Source: Aliiroseovarius salicola
Lineage (GTDB): Bacteria > Pseudomonadota > Alphaproteobacteria > Rhodobacterales > Rhodobacteraceae
Length of the DNA: 64,000 bases
NCBI RefSeq assembly: GCF_027891095.1
Contig: NZ_JAQIIO010000003.1
Span: 124,001 to 188,000 of the forward strand
Direction: 5' to 3'
The translations under genes and the position numbers were made by a program. The notes under the pieces were generated by a model that saw only the letters and a program-made list of their open reading frames with translations, was not told the DNA's origin and searched no databases. Below, piece after piece: positions 34,652-44,037 of the stretch; the first letter of the stretch is position 1, and each line of letters begins with the position of its first letter.

Positions 34652-37600
34652 GCGATCCGACAGATCACCCCCCCTTCCTGCCGCATGAGGGGATGCCCTA
34701 TGCCGAGCTCTGCGTGATGACGAATTTCACCTTCCTGACCGGCGCCTCGCACCCGGAAGAGATGGTGACTCGTGCCACCGAACTGGGCCTCTCCGCGATC
34801 GCCATCACCGACCGCAATTCGCTGGCCGGGGTGGTGCGGGCGTTTGCGGCACTGAAAGAGCTGCGGCGGCAAACGGAAGAGGGGATCCGGATCCGATCAG
34901 AGCGGCGGGTTGATCCGTCCTCGCGGCAAGAGATCACGGAGGGTGGCGTGCTTATCCGACCCGAAAACCTGCGCCTGCCCAAGCTTATCGTGGGCGCGCG
35001 TCTCGTGCTTAAGGACAGCCCAGTGGACTGGGTCGCCCTGCCACGGGATCGCGCCGCCTATCACCGCCTGTGCCGCCTTCTGACCCTTGGTAAGCGCCGG
35101 GCCGAAAAGGGCGCGTGCCATCTGACCCTGCGCGATCTTCTGGACGGCTGTGCGGGTATGACCCTGATCGCCCTGCCGCCTGATACACACCATGCCGAGC
35201 CGATCCGCCGCATGGCGCGACGCTATCCGGGCCATGTCTATCTCGGGGCCGCCCCGCGCTATGACGGGTCGGATCAGGGGTGGTTCGATGCCTGTCTGCG
35301 CCTGTCGCACCAGACCGCCGCGCCGATGGTGGCAGTGGGGGATGTGATGATGCATCACGGATCCCGCAGAAAACTTGCGGATGTGCTGACTTGCGTGCGC
35401 GAGGGGCTGACCATCGATACAATCGGCACCCGTGCGCTGCCCAATGCTGAACGTCGCCTGAAGCGGCCTTCCGATATGGCCCGGCTTTACCATCGCCACC
35501 CTGCCGCCCTGCGTCGCACCGGAGAGATTGCGGCGCGGTGTGGCTTTGACCTTTCCGAACTCAGCTATGAATACCCGGATGAGATCGGTGGCGGAGAGGA
35601 TCCAATGGCGCGGCTCTCTCGACTGGCCCATGAAGGGCTGGCCCGTCGCTATCCCCAAGGGGCCAGCGACAAGGCACGAGCACAGTTGGAGAAGGAGTTA
35701 AAACTCGTCAAGCGCCTTGATTTCCCCACTTATTTCCTGACCGTGCATGATATTGTGCAATTCGCCAGATCGCAGAGGATCCTTTGTCAGGGGCGTGGGT
35801 CTGCCGCCAATTCGATCATCTGTTACCTGTTGGGCATCACCGATGTGGGGCCGGAAACCATCACCATGGTGGTGGAGCGGTTTGTCTCGGAACATCGCGG
35901 CGAACCCCCGGACATCGACGTGGATTTTGAACATGAACGGCGCGAGGAGGTGATCCAGCATATCTATGACACCTATGGCCGCCATCGCGCCGGGCTCTGT
36001 GCCACGGTGATCCATTTCCGCTCCCGTGCCGCGATCCGTGAGGTGGGCAAGGTGATGGGGCTGAGCCAGGACGTGCTGGGTCATATCTCGGGCCGCATGT
36101 GGGGATCATCGTCGCGTGGTGTGGACGAAGACCGGGTGCGGGAAGTGGGGCTAGACCCGGAAGATCCGCGCCTTGCCATGACCCTGCGGCTGATCAGCGA
36201 AATCATCGGATTCCCCCGTCACCTCAGCCAGCATGTGGGCGGGTTTGTCATCACACGGGGACGGTTGGATGAGCTGGTGCCGGTGGAAAATGCCGCAATG
36301 GAAGATCGTACGGTGATCGAATGGGACAAGGATGATATCGACACGCTGGGCATCCTCAAGGTCGATGTGCTGTCCTTGGGCATGCTGACCTGCATCCGCA
36401 AATGTTTTGCCGAAGTGGCGGGTTTTGGCGGCCCGGAGCTGACGATTGCCACCGTGCCGCAGGATGATACCGCCACCTATGACATGCTCTGCAAGGCCGA
36501 TGCGGTGGGGGTCTTTCAGGTGGAAAGTCGCGCCCAGATGAATTTCCTGCCCCGGATGAAACCGCGCAAATTCTACGATCTGGTGATTGAGGTGGCCATC
36601 GTGCGCCCCGGTCCCATTCAGGGCGGTATGGTGCATCCCTATATCAAGCGTCGCCAGGGACTTGAAAAGGTTGAATTTCCATCCGAGGAGCTTAAGGCCG
36701 TGCTTGGCAAGACCAATGGGGTGCCACTGTTTCAGGAACAGGCGATGCAGATCGCCGTAGTGGGGGCGGGGTTCAGCCCCGAAGAGGCCGACCACCTGCG
36801 CCGCTCGCTGGCCACTTTCCGCAAGATGGGCACCATCGGCACGTTCCGGGACCGGTTCACTCGGGGTATGCTCAATCGCGGCTATACCGAAGATTTCGCG
36901 GATCGCTGTTTCAGCCAGATCGAGGGGTTTGGCGAATATGGCTTCCCGGAAAGCCACGCGGCGGCCTTTGCCATGCTCACCTATGTCTCGTCCTGGCTGA
37001 AATGCCACCACCCGGCGGAATTTGCCTGTGCGTTGCTGAACTCTCAACCGATGGGATTCTATGCGCCTGCCCAGATCGTACGGGATGCGCGGGAGCATGG
37101 GATCGAGATCCGGCCCATCTGCGTGAATGCCTCCGACTGGGACAACCGGCTGGAGCGGCGCGCGGATGGCACACTGGCGCTCAGACTCGGGTTTCGTCAG
37201 ATCAAAGGGTTTCGTGAGGAGGATGCGGGTTGGATTGTGGCCGCGCGGGGCAATGGGTATCACGATGTGCAGACTCTTTGGCGCCGGGCCGGGATTGGCC
37301 CCGCGCCGCTGGAACGGTTGGCCGAGGCGGACGCCTTCACCGGCATGGGGCTGACGCGCCGTGATGCGCTGTGGCAGATCAAATCGATCCGGTCCGATAA
37401 GCCCCTGCCGCTTCTGGATGATCCGATGGATGGGGAAGCGGTGTATGAACCCGATGTGGATCTGCCGACCATGAATCTGGGCGAAGAGGTGGTTGAGGAT
37501 TACGTCTCGATGCGCCTGTCCCTGCGTGCCCATCCGGTGGAACTTTTGCGTCCGCGCCTGCCGGGCCTCACCCCGCATGACCGGTTGAACAAGGTGCCTT

Positions 37601-37995
37601 TGGGGCGGGTGTCGGTCGCCGGTCTGGTGATCACACGGCAACGGCCCGGCACGGCGTCGGGGGTGATTTTCCTGACGCTGGAGGATGAGACCGGGGTCTG
37701 CAATGTGGTTGTCTGGCCAAAGGTTTACGAGAAATTCCGTGTTGCCGTTATCGGTGGGCGACTGCTTAAAGTCACCGGCTATCTGCAGCGCGAGGGGATC
37801 GTCGTGCATCTGATCGCGCAACAGGTTGAGGACCTGTCAGACAAGCTTGCCGAACTGGGCCACCCGATGCCCGAGGTGATCGGAGAGACCCTGCCGCAAG
37901 CCGACGAAGCCCCGCGCCCTCGCCAGAAACCAGCCGCAGCCCGCCACCCGCGCGAACAGGCAAAACGGCTGTTTCCCAGCCGAGATTTTCATTGA
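34648..37995 (+). CDS. dnaE2: Error-prone DNA polymerase DnaE2
   Basis: 1115-residue C-family polymerase for translesion synthesis. N-terminal PHP domain (PYAELCVMTNFTFLTGASHPEE, then AITDRNSLAGVVRAFAALKE), catalytic core with CQGRGSAANSIICYLLG, PPDIDVDFEHERREEVIQHI, and helix-hairpin-helix/OB domains. The start at 34648 (ATGA overlap with imuB) is preferred to 34594. It is the third gene of the SOS cassette controlled by the LexA box at 32580. Confidence 0.96.
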   Translation: MSDPTDHPPFLPHEGMPYAELCVMTNFTFLTGASHPEEMVTRATELGLSAIAITDRNSLAGVVRAFAALKELRRQTEEGIRIRSERRVDPSSRQEITEGGVLIRPENLRLPKLIVGARLVLKDSPVDWVALPRDRAAYHRLCRLLTLGKRRAEKGACHLTLRDLLDGCAGMTLIALPPDTHHAEPIRRMARRYPGHVYLGAAPRYDGSDQGWFDACLRLSHQTAAPMVAVGDVMMHHGSRRKLADVLTCVREGLTIDTIGTRALPNAERRLKRPSDMARLYHRHPAALRRTGEIAARCGFDLSELSYEYPDEIGGGEDPMARLSRLAHEGLARRYPQGASDKARAQLEKELKLVKRLDFPTYFLTVHDIVQFARSQRILCQGRGSAANSIICYLLGITDVGPETITMVVERFVSEHRGEPPDIDVDFEHERREEVIQHIYDTYGRHRAGLCATVIHFRSRAAIREVGKVMGLSQDVLGHISGRMWGSSSRGVDEDRVREVGLDPEDPRLAMTLRLISEIIGFPRHLSQHVGGFVITRGRLDELVPVENAAMEDRTVIEWDKDDIDTLGILKVDVLSLGMLTCIRKCFAEVAGFGGPELTIATVPQDDTATYDMLCKADAVGVFQVESRAQMNFLPRMKPRKFYDLVIEVAIVRPGPIQGGMVHPYIKRRQGLEKVEFPSEELKAVLGKTNGVPLFQEQAMQIAVVGAGFSPEEADHLRRSLATFRKMGTIGTFRDRFTRGMLNRGYTEDFADRCFSQIEGFGEYGFPESHAAAFAMLTYVSSWLKCHHPAEFACALLNSQPMGFYAPAQIVRDAREHGIEIRPICVNASDWDNRLERRADGTLALRLGFRQIKGFREEDAGWIVAARGNGYHDVQTLWRRAGIGPAPLERLAEADAFTGMGLTRRDALWQIKSIRSDKPLPLLDDPMDGEAVYEPDVDLPTMNLGEEVVEDYVSMRLSLRAHPVELLRPRLPGLTPHDRLNKVPLGRVSVAGLVITRQRPGTASGVIFLTLEDETGVCNVVVWPKVYEKFRVAVIGGRLLKVTGYLQREGIVVHLIAQQVEDLSDKLAELGHPMPEVIGETLPQADEAPRPRQKPAAARHPREQAKRLFPSRDFH

Positions 37996-38078
37996 GGAAG
38001 GGACGCGTCGCACAGAAGGGTGCTATGTCACAAACACACTGCTCGCGACTGCCATATCCTGAAATGTCGGGGGGGAAG

Positions 38079-38164
38079 TGGTGGGCGACCTTGGAATCGA
38101 ACCAAGCGTGCGTCTCCGCGAGGGAGTTACAGTCCCCTGCCACACCTTGCGGCCTGTCGCCCAC
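38079..38164 (-). tRNA. tRNA-Tyr (GTA)
   Basis: 86-nt class II tRNA on the minus strand with encoded CCA and a long variable arm (CTCCCTCGCGGAGACGC region). Acceptor GTGGGCG/CGCCCAC, anticodon loop CTGTAAC (anticodon GTA), T-loop GGTTCGATTCC. It sits between dnaE2 and rlmB and converges with dnaE2. Confidence 0.97.
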
Positions 38165-38319
38165 TTCCTTTGCGCCTCAGCGCTGGAATGGAGGCTGATT
38201 AAACCGCCACATCGCGGGGGTCAAGCCGAAAAAGCACCGAATTTGGCTTGTCTCTCGACGCGCTTCGCCGCATTGTCCGGGTCTCTTTATTTTATTGGGC
38301 GCAGAGGGCGGACAGGGTC

Positions 38320-39102
38320 ATGAAAAAACCCAAATGGGCGGTGGAAAAGGAAAAGGCGAAAAAGGCAGCGGCGGCGGAAACCGTCTGGCTGTTTGGCTTG
38401 CACGCGGTGCGGGATGCGCTTTTGAACCCGAAGCGGGAAAAGCTGCGACTCATCGTGACGAAAAACGCGTCTGACAAGCTGGCGGATGCGATTGGCGAAA
38501 GCGGCATGGCGCCGGAAATGGTGGACCCGCGCAAATTCCCCAAAGTGCTGGATCCGCAATCGGTGCATCAGGGGGCCGCTTTGGAAGTGAAGCCCCTGAA
38601 ATGGGGCAGTCTTGCCGACCGTGCAGTGGATGCGGGCGAGGGGCTGCCGATCATGGTGCTTTTGGATCGTGTGACCGATCCACATAACGTGGGTGCCATT
38701 CTCCGCTCGGCAGAAGTGTTCGGTGCCAATGCAGTGGTCGGCACCGCGCGTGGATCGGCACCCGAAACCGGGGCGCTGGCCAAAACGGCATCTGGTGCGC
38801 TGGAACGTCAGCCCTATGTACGCATCCGCAATCTGGCCGAAGCGATGGAAGAGCTGAAGGCGATGGGATATGTGGTGCTGGGGATGGATGGAGAGGCCGA
38901 TGAGACCATCGAAACCGCGTTGGGCAATTTCCCCGACCGTCCCGTAGCGCTTGTGCTGGGGGCTGAAGGGCCGGGGCTTCGTGAAAAGACCAAAGCGACC
39001 TGCGACCAACTGGTGAAAATACCCTTTGCGCGTGAGTTTGGATCTTTGAACGTCTCCAATGCTGCGGCTGTGGCGCTTTATGCGACCCGGAGCTCACGCT
39101 GA
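38320..39102 (+). CDS. rlmB: 23S rRNA (guanosine-2'-O-)-methyltransferase RlmB
   Basis: 260-residue SPOUT-class methyltransferase (2'-O-methylation of a 23S rRNA guanosine). The N-terminal substrate-binding domain ends near 95, followed by the knotted domain: DRVTDPHNVGAILRSAEVFGA (AdoMet motif), LVLGAEGPGLREKT, and LNVSNAAAVALYA. A Lys-rich start (MKKPKWAVEKEKAKKAA) is common here. Start 38320 is preferred to 38248, which lies in non-coding leader. Adjacent to tRNA-Tyr on the opposite strand. Confidence 0.94.
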   Translation: MKKPKWAVEKEKAKKAAAAETVWLFGLHAVRDALLNPKREKLRLIVTKNASDKLADAIGESGMAPEMVDPRKFPKVLDPQSVHQGAALEVKPLKWGSLADRAVDAGEGLPIMVLLDRVTDPHNVGAILRSAEVFGANAVVGTARGSAPETGALAKTASGALERQPYVRIRNLAEAMEELKAMGYVVLGMDGEADETIETALGNFPDRPVALVLGAEGPGLREKTKATCDQLVKIPFAREFGSLNVSNAAAVALYATRSSR

Positions 39103-39197
39103 CAAACGCCCTGATCAACTCATCCTGACATTCGAGTGAGGCGGGGTGAAATGTCCCGCCAATAAGGGCAGATTGTGTGGGGAAAAGGAGATCCTAC

Positions 39198-39671
39198 ATG
39201 TCGAAATTAATGCTCTCGCGCCGCAACCTTCTGACCGGTCTAATCGCCGCCCCGCTTGCAAGTGCTGCCCTGATCCACCCGGCGATGGCGGCCAATGCAC
39301 CCGTTTACACCGAAGATGGCATCGCCTGGGACGGTTATGATCCGGTGGCTTATTTCACCAAAGGTGCGCCGACCGCAGGGAATGCTGATTTCTCATTGGA
39401 ATATATGGGAGCGACGGTGTTGTTCTCATCCGCCGAGACCCGAGACATGTTTGCAGAAAACCCTGATAAATATGCTCCGCAATTTGGTGGCTACTGCGCC
39501 TATGCTGCCAGCAAAGGCTATATTGCCCCTACCGTGCCAGAGGCCTGGACCGTGCATGAGGACAAACTTTACCTGAACTTCAGCCTGCGGGCCCGCGAAC
39601 TCTGGTCGAAGGATATTCCTGGCAATATTGCCAAGGGCAATGCCAATTGGCCCGGTATCCTGAATGGCTGA
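39198..39671 (+). CDS. Tat-exported YHS-domain protein
   Basis: 157 residues. A Tat-type signal (SRRNLLTGLIAAPLASAALI, cleavage near AMA-AN) precedes a YHS domain (DGIAWDGYDPVAYFTKGAPT, then GGYCAYAASKGYI). YHS domains bind metals, often copper or heme-linked systems; no metal genes are adjacent. Start 39198 follows AAGGAGATCCTAC. Followed by a 240-base intergenic region containing a structured RNA candidate. Confidence 0.87.
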   Translation: MSKLMLSRRNLLTGLIAAPLASAALIHPAMAANAPVYTEDGIAWDGYDPVAYFTKGAPTAGNADFSLEYMGATVLFSSAETRDMFAENPDKYAPQFGGYCAYAASKGYIAPTVPEAWTVHEDKLYLNFSLRARELWSKDIPGNIAKGNANWPGILNG

Positions 39672-39748
39672 TACTCATCTGCACACGTCTCTTCACAGGG
39701 TCGTGTGCTGATCTTTAAGCCTCGCCGATAAATCATAGGTATTGATCA

Positions 39749-39834
39749 GATAGCGGGACGGAACCCCGTTATCGTTTACACTGTCCCTCGTTCCGAAAAC
39801 TGCGCCCCGGCCCAAGCTGTGGGCGCTTTTTTTT
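39749..39834 (+). ncRNA. Candidate small RNA or structured 3' element ending in a terminator
   Basis: Within the gap 39672-39911 a hairpin GATAGCGGG (39749-39757) / CCCGTTATC (39765-39773), complete with one G-U wobble, is followed by a terminator with arms GCGCCC (39802-39807) / GGGCGC (39821-39826) and an eight-T run. The terminator lies 130 bases from the YHS stop, too far for a simple gene end, so an independent transcript or long 3' UTR is plausible. The 5' end is not determined. Confidence 0.4.
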
Positions 39835-39911
39835 ATTCGGTGGTGGCCTTGCGACGCCACGTCCTGCGACTTGCCTATTGAAAACAGGTGGTTCAGTGAT
39901 AATTGCAGTAT

Positions 39912-40373
39912 ATGGACCAGATGAATGTCGATGCCCACCTTGCGCATATTCTAACAACCACTCGTGTGATTGGGCTTGTAGGGGTATCCAACAAACCTGA
40001 GCGGGCCAGCCATCGTGTGGCGGGATTTCTTGCGCGTAAAGGCTACCGGGTGATTGGTGTAAATCCCGGGTTGGCGGGAAAAGAGATGTTTGGCGAGGTG
40101 ATTGTCGCAGATGTGCGATCGCTTCCCCCGGAAACCGACATGATTGATCTGTTCCGAAATTCAGATGCAATAGGGCCAATTGTGGACGGCGCGCTTGAGG
40201 CGCTTCCTAATCTGCGTACGATCTGGATGCAGTTGGATATTTTCAATGCTGATGCGCGTGAGAAGGCAGAGGCGAGGGGCATTCAAGTGATAGAAAATCG
40301 CTGTCCGAAAATTGAATATCCGCGCCTCTTTGGGGATCGCTCTTTGGCCGAGTTGCAAGAGTTGTCAGCCTAG
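39912..40373 (+). CDS. CoA-binding (YccU-like) protein
   Basis: 153-residue CoA_binding_2 domain protein. The Rossmann-like motif VIGLVGVSNKPERASHRVA and YRVIGVNPGLAGKEMFGE are diagnostic, with LRTIWMQLDIFNADAREKAEARG later. Function in cells unknown. Start is uncertain: ATG 39912 or 39921; neither has a strong ribosome site. It ends just before a dispersed repeat and the convergent hisE. Confidence 0.85.
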   Translation: MDQMNVDAHLAHILTTTRVIGLVGVSNKPERASHRVAGFLARKGYRVIGVNPGLAGKEMFGEVIVADVRSLPPETDMIDLFRNSDAIGPIVDGALEALPNLRTIWMQLDIFNADAREKAEARGIQVIENRCPKIEYPRLFGDRSLAELQELSA

Positions 40374-40378
40374 ACAAG

Positions 40379-40428
40379 CTGGGGGCTTTGCCCCCAGACC
40401 CCCAGGATATTTATCGTCAGAAGAAAAG
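40379..40428. repeat. Dispersed extragenic repeat, simplified copy 3
   Basis: A CTGGGGGCTTTGCCCCCAG hairpin (40379-40397) followed by ACCCCCAGGATATTTATCG and an A-rich GAAGAAAAGG. Same layout as the 6104 and 9644 copies (GC hairpin, CCCC-AGGxTATTT, A-rich tail). It lies between the convergent CoA-binding gene and hisE and may act as terminator for both. Confidence 0.7.
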
Positions 40429-40450
40429 GCTGCTGTTCCGGGTGAGTGGG

Positions 40451-40762
40451 TTAGCTGCGTGCTTCTTTTTCTGCGATGCCCGATAGGCCCTGGCGACGCG
40501 CAAGCTCGGTCAATACGTCATCAAGTGCCACGTCGCGGGCGGCAAGCATGACCAGCAAATGGTAAAGCACGTCGGCGGCCTCGTAGGTGAGATTTTCGCG
40601 GTCATTCTTGGCGGCGGCAATGATGGCTTCGATCGCTTCTTCGCCGAACTTTTCAGCGCATTTTTCCGGGCCCTTGGAGAGGAGTTTCGCGGTCCAAGAG
40701 CTGTCCGGGTCTGCGGATTTGCGCGCCTCGATGGTGGCTTCGAGTGTTTTCAGGATATCCAT
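40451..40762 (-). CDS. hisE: Phosphoribosyl-ATP pyrophosphatase
   Basis: 103-residue enzyme of the second histidine step, hydrolysing PR-ATP to PR-AMP. Motifs: LEATIEARKSADPDSSWTAKLL, KCAEKFGEEAIEAIIAA and YEAADVLYHLLVMLAAR, the metal-binding Glu/Asp helices of the family. Directly after hisF (1-base gap). Confidence 0.96.
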   Translation of the reverse strand: MDILKTLEATIEARKSADPDSSWTAKLLSKGPEKCAEKFGEEAIEAIIAAAKNDRENLTYEAADVLYHLLVMLAARDVALDDVLTELARRQGLSGIAEKEARS

Positions 40763-40763
40763 A

Positions 40764-41561
40764 TCAGTCGAGCCTCATTTCTATTCCGGCGGCTTGCATA
40801 TGTTCTTTTGCTTCGCGGATTGTGTATTCGCCGAAATGGAAGATCGAGGCGGCGAGAACGGCAGAAGCGCCACCTTTGGTCACGCCTTCTACGAGGTGAT
40901 CAAGAGTGCCCACACCTCCCGAGGCGATCACCGGCACATGCACCGCGTCCGACACGGCGCGGGTGAGGGGCAGGTTGAAACCGGCTTTGGTGCCGTCACG
41001 GTCCATCGAGGTGAGCAGGATTTCCCCAGCCCCCTTCGCTTCCATCAACTTGGCAAATTCCACCGCGTCGATCGGGTTACCATCGGCATCCAGCGCGGCT
41101 TTGCGTCCGCCATGGGTAAAGATGCCCCATTTGTTGGGGATGCCGTTTTCGTCATGTCCGATGGTCTTGGCGTCGATGGCGACCACGATGCACTGCGACC
41201 CGAACCGGTCGGCCGAGCGCGCGACCACATCGGGGTCGGCCACCGCGGCGGAGTTGAAGCTGACCTTGTCAGCCCCGGCCAAGAGCAAGTCGCGCACATC
41301 ATTTGGGCTGCGCACACCGCCGCCGATGGTCAGCGGCATAAAACACTGTTCTGCCGTACGGGTGGCGAGGTCGTACATTGTGCCGCGATTTTCATGGGTG
41401 GCTTTGATGTCAAGAAAGCAAAGCTCATCCGCGCCTGCAGCATCATAGGCGCGCGCCTGCTCAACCGGGTCGCCCGCGTCAATCAGGTCTACGAAGTTGA
41501 CACCTTTCACCGTGCGGCCTTCGGCCACGTCGAGGCAGGGGATGATCCGGGTCTTGAGCAT
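40764..41561 (-). CDS. hisF: Imidazole glycerol phosphate synthase, cyclase subunit
   Basis: 265-residue (beta/alpha)8 barrel that joins PRFAR-derived imidazole ring closure with ammonia from HisH. Seen: [19 protein letters not shown] (catalytic Asp), [34 protein letters not shown] (second catalytic Asp) and [13 protein letters not shown]. Follows the lipocalin-like gene and precedes hisE. Confidence 0.97.
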   Translation of the reverse strand: MLKTRIIPCLDVAEGRTVKGVNFVDLIDAGDPVEQARAYDAAGADELCFLDIKATHENRGTMYDLATRTAEQCFMPLTIGGGVRSPNDVRDLLLAGADKVSFNSAAVADPDVVARSADRFGSQCIVVAIDAKTIGHDENGIPNKWGIFTHGGRKAALDADGNPIDAVEFAKLMEAKGAGEILLTSMDRDGTKAGFNLPLTRAVSDAVHVPVIASGGVGTLDHLVEGVTKGGASAVLAASIFHFGEYTIREAKEHMQAAGIEMRLD

Positions 41562-41597
41562 GTTCGGTCCAATCGGTTGCGCCGCGTCGGTAGCGGT

Positions 41598-42044
41598 TTA
41601 GTTGCTGTTGGTCTGCGATGTAAGCCTTTGCCATGTCAAGACGGCAACGCCCCGCTTGGGGCCAAAGCTTGTTTCCGGTGCGGACAAGGTCAGGATATCT
41701 CCCTCGATCCTGGCAAAACGCTCCATGTCCTGTCCAACCCAGTCGGGAGAGACACTGATTTCAACACTGTGAGTCACGCGGTTGCCTCGGGTCGAGTATC
41801 GACCGCAGTATGAAAAGTGCTCAGCAAGAGCTTTACGTGCAGCCTCTGCACTGGCTGATACAGTGTCACCAAGCGGCGGGCGGTCGGGGGCCATGATATG
41901 CGCCGCCATAAACCTGTCTTCACCATAGTGCAGACGCCCAATCGGCGCGTCACCAAAAGGATCGGCAAAGGATCCGTCGGTGAATTCAAGCTGGTAGGAG
42001 ATCAGCGCCCAGGTTCCGACAAGCTGGGCGGCGGTCAGTGTCAC
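41598..42044 (-). CDS. Lipocalin-like domain protein inside the his operon
   Basis: 148-residue soluble protein with the lipocalin-like (Lipocalin_5) signature: [18 protein letters not shown], then [18 protein letters not shown], ending in a beta strand [10 protein letters not shown]. No signal peptide, so cytoplasmic. It overlaps hisA by 4 bases and lies 36 bases before hisF. The role in histidine synthesis, if any, is unknown; related proteins bind small hydrophobic ligands. Confidence 0.83.
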   Translation of the reverse strand: MTLTAAQLVGTWALISYQLEFTDGSFADPFGDAPIGRLHYGEDRFMAAHIMAPDRPPLGDTVSASAEAARKALAEHFSYCGRYSTRGNRVTHSVEISVSPDWVGQDMERFARIEGDILTLSAPETSFGPKRGVAVLTWQRLTSQTNSN

Positions 42045-42760
42045 TTGAGCACCGCCAACGCTTCTTTCAGGTCAATCGCCCCGTCATAGAGCGCGCGGCC
42101 TGAGATGGCACCGTTCAGCGCTACGCCGCAGTCGCGAAGCGCAATCAGGTCGTCCATCGAGCTTACGCCACCCGAAGCGATCACCGGGATCGAGACCGCG
42201 CGGGCGAGGTCGGCGGTGGCTTCGATGTTCGGGCCTTGCATGGCGCCGTCACGGTTGATGTCGGTATAGATGATGGCAGACACGCCAGCATCCTCAAAGG
42301 ATTTGGCGAGATCGGTGACCATCACGTCAGTTTCCTTGGCCCAGCCTTTGGTCGCCACACGCCCGTTGCGGGCGTCAATGCCCACAGCGACTTTGCCAGG
42401 GAATTCGCGTGCGGCTTCGCGCACCAGATCGGGGTTTTCCACGGCAACCGTGCCGAGGATCACGCGGCTGAGCCCCTTTTCGATCCAGGTAGAGATGGTG
42501 GCCATGTCGCGAATGCCGCCGCCCAGCTGGGCGGGCACGTCGATGGCAGCAAGAATACCCTCGACAGCGCTCGCGTTCACGGGTTCACCGGCAAAGGCGC
42601 CATTGAGGTCCACCAGATGGATCCAGTCGCAACCCGCATCGGCAAAAGCCTTGGCTTGCGCGGCAGGGTCATCGTTGAACACTGTCGCTGCCTCCATCTC
42701 GCCGCGCAACAGGCGCACGCATTGGCCGTCTTTCAGGTCGATGGCGGGATAGAGGATCAT
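42041..42760 (-). CDS. hisA: ProFAR isomerase HisA
   Basis: 239-residue (beta/alpha)8 barrel that isomerises ProFAR to PRFAR. Seen: [20 protein letters not shown] (catalytic Asp), [46 protein letters not shown] (second Asp) and [13 protein letters not shown]. First of four same-strand overlapping or adjacent genes hisA, lipocalin, hisF, hisE. Confidence 0.97.
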   Translation of the reverse strand: MILYPAIDLKDGQCVRLLRGEMEAATVFNDDPAAQAKAFADAGCDWIHLVDLNGAFAGEPVNASAVEGILAAIDVPAQLGGGIRDMATISTWIEKGLSRVILGTVAVENPDLVREAAREFPGKVAVGIDARNGRVATKGWAKETDVMVTDLAKSFEDAGVSAIIYTDINRDGAMQGPNIEATADLARAVSIPVIASGGVSSMDDLIALRDCGVALNGAISGRALYDGAIDLKEALAVLK

Positions 42761-42922
42761 GGCATATTCCTATGTGCTGTCGTGATGCAGATTGCGGGCC
42801 TTTTGCCATGTCGGCGGGGCTTTGCCAAGCGTGCGCTCCCGCCACGTCAAGGTTGCCAGAGAAAAAATGCCCCGGCAGGATGTCGAAAACAAAAGTCAAA
42901 GACATGTTTCAGGGAGAAACAG

Positions 42923-43306
42923 ATGAAAAAGTTAATGGTTGCCGCTGCAATCAGCTTTGGGATTGCGGCCCCGGCACTGGCGGACCCGGTGTTGGGAACT
43001 TGGAAAACGCAGGTGGATGACGGGCATTATGCGCATATCGAGATGTCGAAATGCGGGTCAGAGATCTGCGGTGTGATTGCCAAAGCATTTGACGCCAAGG
43101 GCGAGATTTCTTCTCCGAATGTCGGTAAGAACCTGGTCTGGGGCATGAAGGCTCAGGGTGGTGGATCTTACAAAAAGGGCACGATCTGGCAGCCTTCGAC
43201 CGGCAAAGAATACAATTCCAAAATGTCGCTGGCTGGCGATGTCCTGAAAGTTTCAGGCTGCGTGCTGGTGATCTGCAAGAAGCAAACCTGGACACGGGTT
43301 AAGTAA
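42923..43306 (+). CDS. DUF2147 secreted protein
   Basis: 127-residue exported protein. Signal MKKLMVAAAISFGIAAPALA then DPVLGTWKTQVDDGHYAHIEM, the DUF2147 start, with disulfide-type cysteines (CGSEICG and CVLVICKK). Start 42923 follows AGGGAGAAACAG. It lies head to head with hisA and is convergent with hisH; not obviously part of histidine metabolism. Function unknown. Confidence 0.88.
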   Translation: MKKLMVAAAISFGIAAPALADPVLGTWKTQVDDGHYAHIEMSKCGSEICGVIAKAFDAKGEISSPNVGKNLVWGMKAQGGGSYKKGTIWQPSTGKEYNSKMSLAGDVLKVSGCVLVICKKQTWTRVK

Positions 43307-43342
43307 CCGAACGCCACCACTCACGGCACCACTCACGGGGGT

Positions 43343-43373
43343 AAGCGCCGGGGTATATTTTGCCCCGGCGCTT
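43343..43373. terminator. Bidirectional terminator between DUF2147 and hisH
   Basis: Perfect 11-bp stem AAGCGCCGGGG (43343-43353) and CCCCGGCGCTT (43363-43373), loop TATATTTTG, followed by a short T tract on the plus strand. It separates convergent genes. A 12-bp tandem duplication CACCACTCACGG lies just before (43315-43338). Confidence 0.8.
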
Positions 43374-43398
43374 TCCTGTTCGGACCTGAGGTATCCGG

Positions 43399-44037
43399 CT
43401 AGGGCGTCCAGGTCAGGAAATTTGAAATCATCTTCAGACCGGTGGCCTGACTTTTCTCCGGGTGAAACTGCGTACCGATGATGTTGTCACGCCCGACGAT
43501 AGCCGTGATATCCCCCGCATAGTCGCAATAAGCCAAGCGCTGAGCCGGATTTTTTACTGTCATGTGATAGGAATGTACGAAATAGACATGTTCGCCCGTA
43601 TCAATCCCGTCCAACACAGGGTGAGGATGGTCAATGATCAGGTCATTCCACCCCATATGAGGCACTTTGAAGCTGGGATCTGACGGGGTGATCTTCACCA
43701 CGTCGCCGGGGATCCAGTCAAACCCTGCCGTATCTTCATATTCATGGCTTACGGTGGCAAGCATCTGCATACCTACGCAGATCCCCATGAAGGGGCGTCC
43801 CTTTTGCATGACCGCCTCATCCACCGCCTCAAAGATACCCCGATGATCATCGAGCTGTTTCTTACAGGCCGGAAAGGCGCCATCGCCAGGGAGCACGATC
43901 CTGTCAGCGCGGGCCACATCTTCGGGTGATGGGCTGACGATCACACTTCCCGCGCCGGTTTCCGCTGCCATGCGCTGAAAGGCTTTCTCGGCAGAGTGAA
44001 GATTGCCGCTGTCGTAGTCGATGATCACGGTGAGCAT
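43399..44037 (-). CDS. hisH: Imidazole glycerol phosphate synthase, glutaminase subunit
   Basis: 212-residue class I glutamine amidotransferase. Catalytic Cys in PFMGICVGMQML, and His/Glu in IIGTQFHPEKSQ. Supplies ammonia to HisF. Start 44037 (MLTVIIDYDSGN) follows GGAGGACCTC; the longer frame (44058) is not needed. It is separated from hisA by DUF2147 and from hisB by about 490 bases. Confidence 0.97.
   Translation of the reverse strand: MLTVIIDYDSGNLHSAEKAFQRMAAETGAGSVIVSPSPEDVARADRIVLPGDGAFPACKKQLDDHRGIFEAVDEAVMQKGRPFMGICVGMQMLATVSHEYEDTAGFDWIPGDVVKITPSDPSFKVPHMGWNDLIIDHPHPVLDGIDTGEHVYFVHSYHMTVKNPAQRLAYCDYAGDITAIVGRDNIIGTQFHPEKSQATGLKMISNFLTWTP

Noticed and set aside
36151-37821. 556-codon minus-strand frame opposite dnaE2
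   Set aside because: Lies wholly inside dnaE2, which has full motif support.
43315-43338. Tandem 12-bp CACCACTCACGG duplication as a mobile or regulatory element
   Set aside because: Only two copies directly before a terminator; probably replication slippage.
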